Source of the DNA: Azotobacter beijerinckii
Lineage (GTDB): Bacteria; Pseudomonadota; Gammaproteobacteria; Pseudomonadales; Pseudomonadaceae
NCBI RefSeq assembly: GCF_900110885.1
Contig: NZ_FOFJ01000004.1
Location: forward strand, 62,001-126,000
DNA length: 64,000 nt
Direction: 5' to 3'
Shown here: in pieces, positions 59,238-64,000 of the stretch
Layout: every line of letters starts with the position of its first letter
Position numbering within the stretch: position 1 is the stretch's first letter
Position numbers and translations under genes: made by a program
The notes under the pieces: model-generated
Database searches by the model: none
Told to the model about the DNA's origin: nothing
Seen by the model: only the letters and a program-made list of their open reading frames with translations

Positions 59238-60017
59238 TCAGTCCTGGGGCGCGTCGCGCAGGAACACCAGGCGGTCGGGGCCGGACTGCCCGGCCGAGAA
59301 GCGATAGCCGGCGGCGTCGAAATCCTTGAGTCCTTCCGGGTCGCGCAGGCGCTCCTTGATCACGTAGCGGGCCATGAGGCCGCGGGCCTTCTTGGCATGG
59401 ACGCTGATGATCTTGTACTGGCCGTTCTTCAGATCGCGGAATTCGGTGTCGATGACCCGGGCCGCCAGCGCCGGGCGCTTGACCGCCGAGAAGTACTCGG
59501 TGGAGGCCAGGTTGAGGAGGCGGTCGTCGCCCTGTTCGGCCAGCGCCTGGTTCAGCCAGAGGCCGATGCGCTCGCCCCAGAAGGCGTAGAGGTCCTTGCC
59601 GCGGGCGTTGGCCAGCCTGGTGCCCATTTCCAGGCGGTAGGGCTGCATCAGGTCCAGCGGGCGCAGCACGCCGTAGAGGCCGGAGAGCATGCGCAGGTGG
59701 GCCTGGGCGAAGTCGAAGTCGGCGTCGTCGAAGTCCTCGGCGTTCAGCCCGGTATAGACGTCGCCCTTGAAGGCGAGCAGGGCCTGCTTGGCATTGTCCG
59801 GGGTGAAGGCCGGGCTCCACTCGGCGTAGCGCGCGGCGTTGAGTCCGGCGAGCTTGTCGGACAGGCTCATCAGCTCGGCGATCTGTGCCGGGGTCAGCTC
59901 GCGCAGCCGGGCCATCAGCTCGGCGGCGTGGTCCAGGTACTGGGGCAGGGTGTGGCGGGGGGTGACCGGCGGGGTTCGGTAGTCGAGGGTCTTGGCCGGG
60001 GAAATCACCATCAGCAT
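59238..60017 (-). CDS. yaaA: peroxide stress protein YaaA
   Basis: A 259-residue YaaA/DUF328 protein that lowers intracellular iron and limits Fenton damage during peroxide stress in E. coli. The family shows [13 protein letters not shown] at the N-terminus, [37 protein letters not shown] and the DNA-binding-like HxHHH-related C-terminal [19 protein letters not shown] lies 8 nt before the start. It lies upstream of the algD control region, transcribed toward it. Confidence 0.94.
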   Translation of the reverse strand: MLMVISPAKTLDYRTPPVTPRHTLPQYLDHAAELMARLRELTPAQIAELMSLSDKLAGLNAARYAEWSPAFTPDNAKQALLAFKGDVYTGLNAEDFDDADFDFAQAHLRMLSGLYGVLRPLDLMQPYRLEMGTRLANARGKDLYAFWGERIGLWLNQALAEQGDDRLLNLASTEYFSAVKRPALAARVIDTEFRDLKNGQYKIISVHAKKARGLMARYVIKERLRDPEGLKDFDAAGYRFSAGQSGPDRLVFLRDAPQD

Positions 60018-60656
60018 CGTCGTTCTCCTTCGCGTCTGCGGCGATTCTAGCGCCCACAGCCCGCCTTTGGCGTTGGGCCGTGCGTGCCCCTTTTTCGCGG
60101 AGATTGTGCGATGAGCGAATAGGCGGGGGACTCGTCGGGGCCGGCAGGATGCCGCTCGAGCGGGAGAGGGGCCGCCCATTGGTCGAGCGGGGGCGTGCCA
60201 CTCTGGAGCGCGAGCCGGATAGCGAGGGAACCGGCCCGCGACCGGGCGTGCCTGACGGGCAGCGCCGGGCCGGTTCGGACACTGTGGAGGTGAACCGCTG
60301 GGGGAGTCGCCGGTCACTCCGGCACGCTTAATCCAATGACTCTAGCGGTCCCCGGCGGGGCCGCCAAGGTTATTCCGCAATGGGATAAAAAAAGCCTGGA
60401 AGACGCTGAAAAGTATTTTTTCTGTCATCCATTTTGCTGTATCAACGAAGCCAGACTGCCTGACAGACCAAGGAAAACGCCTTGCGCGTCGTACGCTTGT
60501 CCACGGTCTGTCGAACGCGAGCACGCCCTGCGGCTTTTGGCCGGCAGCGTGCGCGGCTTCTCCCGCTCGGCGCCGGAGAGGACGGCGGTTTCCCGCGGCG
60601 GAGCGCCGTATCCGGCATTCCGTCGCCTGCCCCCCGCTAGAGAAAGGTGACAGATT
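60018..60656. other. 639-bp intergenic region upstream of phoH-like gene
   Basis: No credible gene. The left two thirds are GC-rich with short inverted motifs (for example GCGGTCCCCGGCGGGGCCGC at about 60346-60365), while 60375-60440 is AT-rich (GGGATAAAAAAAGCC, AAAAGTATTTTTTCTG) and is a likely promoter zone for the PhoH-type gene. That would leave a leader of about 200 nt. Divergent promoters for yaaA should lie at the left end. Open frames here lack coding bias. Confidence 0.45.
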
Positions 60657-62051
60657 ATGGATGACCACGGATGCGCCCACCCCACCCAGTCGACCCTCTA
60701 CGTCCTCGACACCAACATCCTGATCCACGATCCCAACGCCTTGCTGAATTTCCAGGAGCACCACGTCGGCATTCCGATGACGGTGCTCGAGGAGCTGGAC
60801 AAGCTGAAGACCGGCAAGCACACCGTGGCCGCCGAGTGCCGCCAGGCGATCCGGCTGATCGATCAGGTGCTCGGCGAGGCGACGCCCGAGCAGGTCGAGC
60901 AGGGCGTGCCCATCCAGCGCGGCAAGAGCGGTCCCTGCGGCTGGCTGTCGATTCTCATGAGCCGCAGCGCGGAGGCTGAGGCCCGGCTGCCGGACCGGGA
61001 CAACAACGACAACCGCATCATCAATCTGGTGGTGGAGCTGAAGAAGCGCCGTCCGGGGGTTCCCGTGGTGCTGGTCACCAAGGACATCAACATGCGCCTG
61101 AAGGCGCGTGCCTGCGGGGTGGCGGCCGAGGACTACCACACCGACCAGTTGATCGACGACGTCAGCCTGCTGTCGCGCGGCTACCACAGCCTGCCCGGCT
61201 CCTTCTGGGACCGGGTGAGCAAGGTGGAAACCCGCCAGGACCACGGCCGTACCTGGCATCGCGTGCAGCTCACCGACAACCTGCCGGCGTTGCACCTCAA
61301 CGAGTTCATCCTCGACGAGCAGGGCTTCGTCGGCTGGGTCAAGGGCATCAAGGGCGACGAGCTGCTGATCCTCGACCTGCACCAGGAGCCCCTGCTGCAC
61401 CAGGAGGCCTGGGGGCTGCGGCCGCGGGACGTCTACCAGTCCCTGGCGCTGTTCGCCCTGCTCGATCCGGACATCCACCTGGTCAACCTGACCGGCGCCG
61501 CCGGCTCGGGCAAGACCATCCTCGCCCTGGCCGCGGCCATCGAGCAGACCATGGTTAACAAGCGCTACCGGCGGATCATCGCCACCCGCAGCGTGCAGGG
61601 GCTGGACGAGGACATCGGCTTCCTGCCCGGCACCGAGGCGGAGAAGATGGAGCCCTGGCTCGGCGCCATCACCGACAACCTGGAGGCGCTGCACATGGAC
61701 GACGAGAACACCCACGGTAGCGTCGACTACATCCTGCAGAAGGTGCCCCTGCAGTTCAAATCGCTGAACTACATCCGCGGGCGCAGCTTCCAGCAGAGCC
61801 TGATCCTCATCGACGAGTGCCAGAACCTCACCCCGCACCAGATGAAGACCATCATCACCCGCGCCGGCAGCGGCTCCAAGGTGGTCTGCCTGGGCAACCT
61901 GGCGCAGATCGACACGCCCTACCTGTCCGCCACCAGCTCCGGTCTGACCTACCTCACCGAGCGCTTCAAGGACTTCCCCCACGGCGTGCACATCACCCTG
62001 CAGGGGGTGCCGCGCTCGGCCCTGGCCGAATACGCCGAGGTGCACATGTAG
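60657..62051 (+). CDS. PIN domain - PhoH family ATPase
   Basis: A 464-residue fusion of an N-terminal PIN-like RNase domain and a C-terminal PhoH ATPase (YlaK type, called PhoH2 in other bacteria). The PIN part has VLDTNILIHD (first catalytic Asp), EELDKLK, and DNNDNRI near 115 (acidic triad). The ATPase has Walker A GAAGSGKT near 283 and a Walker B-type ILIDECQNL near 382. PhoH2 proteins unwind and cleave RNA. AAAGGTGA precedes the ATG. Single gene, with a long 5' gap. Confidence 0.93.
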   Translation: MDDHGCAHPTQSTLYVLDTNILIHDPNALLNFQEHHVGIPMTVLEELDKLKTGKHTVAAECRQAIRLIDQVLGEATPEQVEQGVPIQRGKSGPCGWLSILMSRSAEAEARLPDRDNNDNRIINLVVELKKRRPGVPVVLVTKDINMRLKARACGVAAEDYHTDQLIDDVSLLSRGYHSLPGSFWDRVSKVETRQDHGRTWHRVQLTDNLPALHLNEFILDEQGFVGWVKGIKGDELLILDLHQEPLLHQEAWGLRPRDVYQSLALFALLDPDIHLVNLTGAAGSGKTILALAAAIEQTMVNKRYRRIIATRSVQGLDEDIGFLPGTEAEKMEPWLGAITDNLEALHMDDENTHGSVDYILQKVPLQFKSLNYIRGRSFQQSLILIDECQNLTPHQMKTIITRAGSGSKVVCLGNLAQIDTPYLSATSSGLTYLTERFKDFPHGVHITLQGVPRSALAEYAEVHM

Positions 62052-62165
62052 CGGATCGGCCGCGGGGCTGCCGCCGGCACCCCGCGGTTCCTGCCGGGAA
62101 TCGGCGGGCGCGCCGCCGGCGTATACAATGGCTTCCCTTTCGCTTCGCTGCAGGAGCCGCCGTCC

Positions 62166-62636
62166 ATGCTCACCCACCTCGATTCCCAGGGCCATGCGCA
62201 CATGGTCGACGTCACCGACAAGGCCAGCACCGCCCGCGAGGCCGAGGCCGAGGCCTGGGTGCGGATGCTTCCGGAGACCCTGCGGCTGATCCAGCAGGGC
62301 GGCCATCCCAAGGGCGACGTGTTCGCCGTGGCGCGCATCGCCGGGATCATGGCGGCGAAGAAGACCCACGAGCTGATTCCGCTCTGCCATCCGCTGCTGC
62401 TGACCGGCGTCAAGGTCGAGCTGAGCGCCGTGGGCGAGGACCGTGTGCATATCGTCGCCCGCTGCAAGCTGGCCGGGCAGACCGGCGTGGAGATGGAGGC
62501 GCTGACCGCGGCCAGCGTCGCCGCGCTGACCCTCTACGACATGTGCAAGGCGGTGGATCGCGGCATGTTCATCGAGCAGATCCGCCTGCTCGAAAAGCAG
62601 GGCGGCAAGAGCGGCCACTACCGGGCCGACGCCTGA
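62166..62636 (+). CDS. moaC: molybdenum cofactor cyclase MoaC
   Basis: A 156-residue cyclic pyranopterin monophosphate synthase, second enzyme in molybdopterin biosynthesis. The family core is [14 protein letters not shown] at 13-26, [13 protein letters not shown] (active site), and [28 protein letters not shown] lies 9 nt upstream. It is followed by moaD and moaE in a compact operon (23 and 1 bp gaps), lacking moaA and moaB in this window. Confidence 0.96.
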   Translation: MLTHLDSQGHAHMVDVTDKASTAREAEAEAWVRMLPETLRLIQQGGHPKGDVFAVARIAGIMAAKKTHELIPLCHPLLLTGVKVELSAVGEDRVHIVARCKLAGQTGVEMEALTAASVAALTLYDMCKAVDRGMFIEQIRLLEKQGGKSGHYRADA

Positions 62637-62659
62637 TTCCGACGGAGAGCAGCATTCCG

Positions 62660-62908
62660 ATGATTCACGTGCATTACTTCGCCCGCTACCGCGAGGCGCT
62701 GGGCGTCGATTCCGAACAGCTCGGCTGGGAGGAGGGCTTCGCCCGCCTTGACGACCTGCGTCGCCACCTGCTGGCACGCGGCGGCGACTGGGCGGTGCTC
62801 GGCGAGCGCAACCTGATGTGCGCCCGCAACCAGGAACTCTGCGGCCTGGACGAGCCCTTGGCCGACGGCGACGAAATCGCCTTCTTCCCCACCGTCACCG
62901 GAGGCTGA
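62660..62908 (+). CDS. moaD: molybdopterin synthase sulfur carrier MoaD
   Basis: An 82-residue beta-grasp sulphur carrier. The C-terminus ends in VTGG, the Gly-Gly whose thiocarboxylate donates sulphur to molybdopterin. IHVHYFARYREALG opens the fold, and EPLADGDEIAFFPTV precedes the tail. GGAGAG is upstream. It sits between moaC and moaE, with 1 bp to moaE. Confidence 0.95.
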   Translation: MIHVHYFARYREALGVDSEQLGWEEGFARLDDLRRHLLARGGDWAVLGERNLMCARNQELCGLDEPLADGDEIAFFPTVTGG

Positions 62909-62909
62909 G

Positions 62910-63356
62910 ATGGGCATTCGGGTGCAGGTCGCGGCCTTCGATCCGGGGGCCGAACTCAACGCGCTGCACGCGGCCAACGTCGGGGTCGGCGCGGTGGTCG
63001 GCTTCGTCGGCTACGTGCGCGACTTCAACGAGGGCCGCGAGGTCGGCGGGATGTTCCTCGAACACTATCCGGGGATGACCGAGAAGGCCCTGGGCAAGAT
63101 CGCCGACGAGGCCGCGCAGCGCTGGCCGCTGCTCCGGCTGGAGATCCTCCACCGCATCGGCCGGCTGGAGCCGGGCGAGCCGATCGTCTTCGTCGGCATC
63201 GCCAGCGCCCACCGCCAGGCGGCCTTCGACGCTTGCAACTTCGTCATGGACTACCTGAAGACCCGCGCGCCCTTCTGGAAGAAGGAGGACACTGGCGAAG
63301 GGCCGCGCTGGGTCGAGGGCCGCGACAGCGACCAGGCGGCGGCACAGCGCTGGTAG
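62910..63356 (+). CDS. moaE: molybdopterin synthase catalytic subunit MoaE
   Basis: A 148-residue large subunit of molybdopterin synthase. Features are GAVVGFVGYVRDFN, GMFLEHYPGMTEK (substrate pocket), and the conserved YLKTRAPFWKKE near 112 with catalytic lysines. It partners with MoaD, whose Gly-Gly tail inserts into it. The ATG lies 1 bp after the moaD stop. Convergent with rhlB. Confidence 0.95.
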   Translation: MGIRVQVAAFDPGAELNALHAANVGVGAVVGFVGYVRDFNEGREVGGMFLEHYPGMTEKALGKIADEAAQRWPLLRLEILHRIGRLEPGEPIVFVGIASAHRQAAFDACNFVMDYLKTRAPFWKKEDTGEGPRWVEGRDSDQAAAQRW

Positions 63357-63433
63357 GGGGGCAGCCCGCCGATTCCGGTGCAGGCCCTTGCCACGTCTGG
63401 CGGGTTTCGCCCGCCCGACGGGTTCGCCTGGTT

Positions 63434-64000
<567 letters not shown>

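Noticed and set aside
60342..62777. An 811-codon frame antisense to the PhoH-type gene and moaC
   Set aside because: Both sense genes have clear motifs; the frame is a shadow of high-GC codon usage.
63399..63415. A small hairpin GGCGGG/CCCGCC between moaE and rhlB
   Set aside because: Short, no U-tract and typical of random GC-rich DNA.

Overview
The window is high-GC chromosomal DNA from a gamma-proteobacterium of the Pseudomonas/Azotobacter group. The main evidence is a complete 12-gene alginate operon (algD-8-44-K-E-G-X-L-I-J-F-A) at 42.2-58.5 kb, all on the minus strand. Upstream of algD lies a long AT-richer leader with a good AlgU (sigma-22/sigma-E type) promoter match. The housekeeping blocks are also Pseudomonas-like: valS/hypothetical/holC/pepA facing lptF-lptG, cmoA-cmoB, a leucine dehydrogenase next to an E1alpha-E1beta-E2 complex, and moaCDE facing rhlB. 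Azotobacter is my preferred genus, but this is inference because no rRNA or nif marker is present.

Layout. 0-2 kb: tRNA wobble modification (cmoA/cmoB) and DUF2905. 2-6.4 kb: a chagasin-like lipoprotein, a HAD phosphatase, and a LysR regulator divergent from a DODA-type dioxygenase / SDR / DUF2218 operon. 6.6-11.2 kb: sbcD-sbcC. 11.4-14.6 kb: a small conserved protein, a 129-nt symmetric imperfect palindrome, a TerC/CBS membrane protein and rlmF. 14.7-22.4 kb: valS, holC, pepA, and divergent lptFG for LPS export. 22.5-23.3 kb: an RDD protein and a cold-shock protein. 23.3-26 kb: an AT-richer, gene-poor scar with a decayed IS1595-family transposase, a DUF2790 exported protein, and a 610-bp IS110-like remnant with long inverted ends whose tips form the stop codons of both flanking genes. 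26-30 kb: LysR, a secreted RNase T2, an alpha carbonic anhydrase and a SirB1-type protein. 30.1-34.5 kb: leucine dehydrogenase and a branched-chain-type 2-oxoacid dehydrogenase (no E3). 34.5-37.5 kb: a tctCBA tripartite tricarboxylate transporter of visibly lower GC, probably acquired. 37.7-42.1 kb: DUF3509, PsiE preceded by an intrinsic terminator, an SNF2/SWIM helicase, and a small membrane protein. 42.2-59.2 kb: the alginate operon and algD control region. 59.2-64 kb: yaaA, a PIN-PhoH protein, moaCDE and the 3' part of rhlB.

How the genes work together. AlgA and AlgD make GDP-mannuronate. Alg8/Alg44 polymerise it under c-di-GMP control. AlgK/AlgE/AlgX/AlgG/AlgL form the periplasmic and outer-membrane secretion and modification complex. 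AlgI/AlgJ/AlgF (with AlgX) acetylate the polymer. In Azotobacter nomenclature the porin is called AlgJ and the acetylation protein AlgV; Pseudomonas names are used here.

I found no CRISPR array, tRNA, rRNA or prophage. No obviously novel multi-gene system stands out. The most interesting non-standard signals are the IS110-like element that supplies stop codons to two convergent genes, the 129-nt palindrome at 11.7 kb, the terminator in the psiE leader, and the 13-bp perfect hairpin between algD and alg8.
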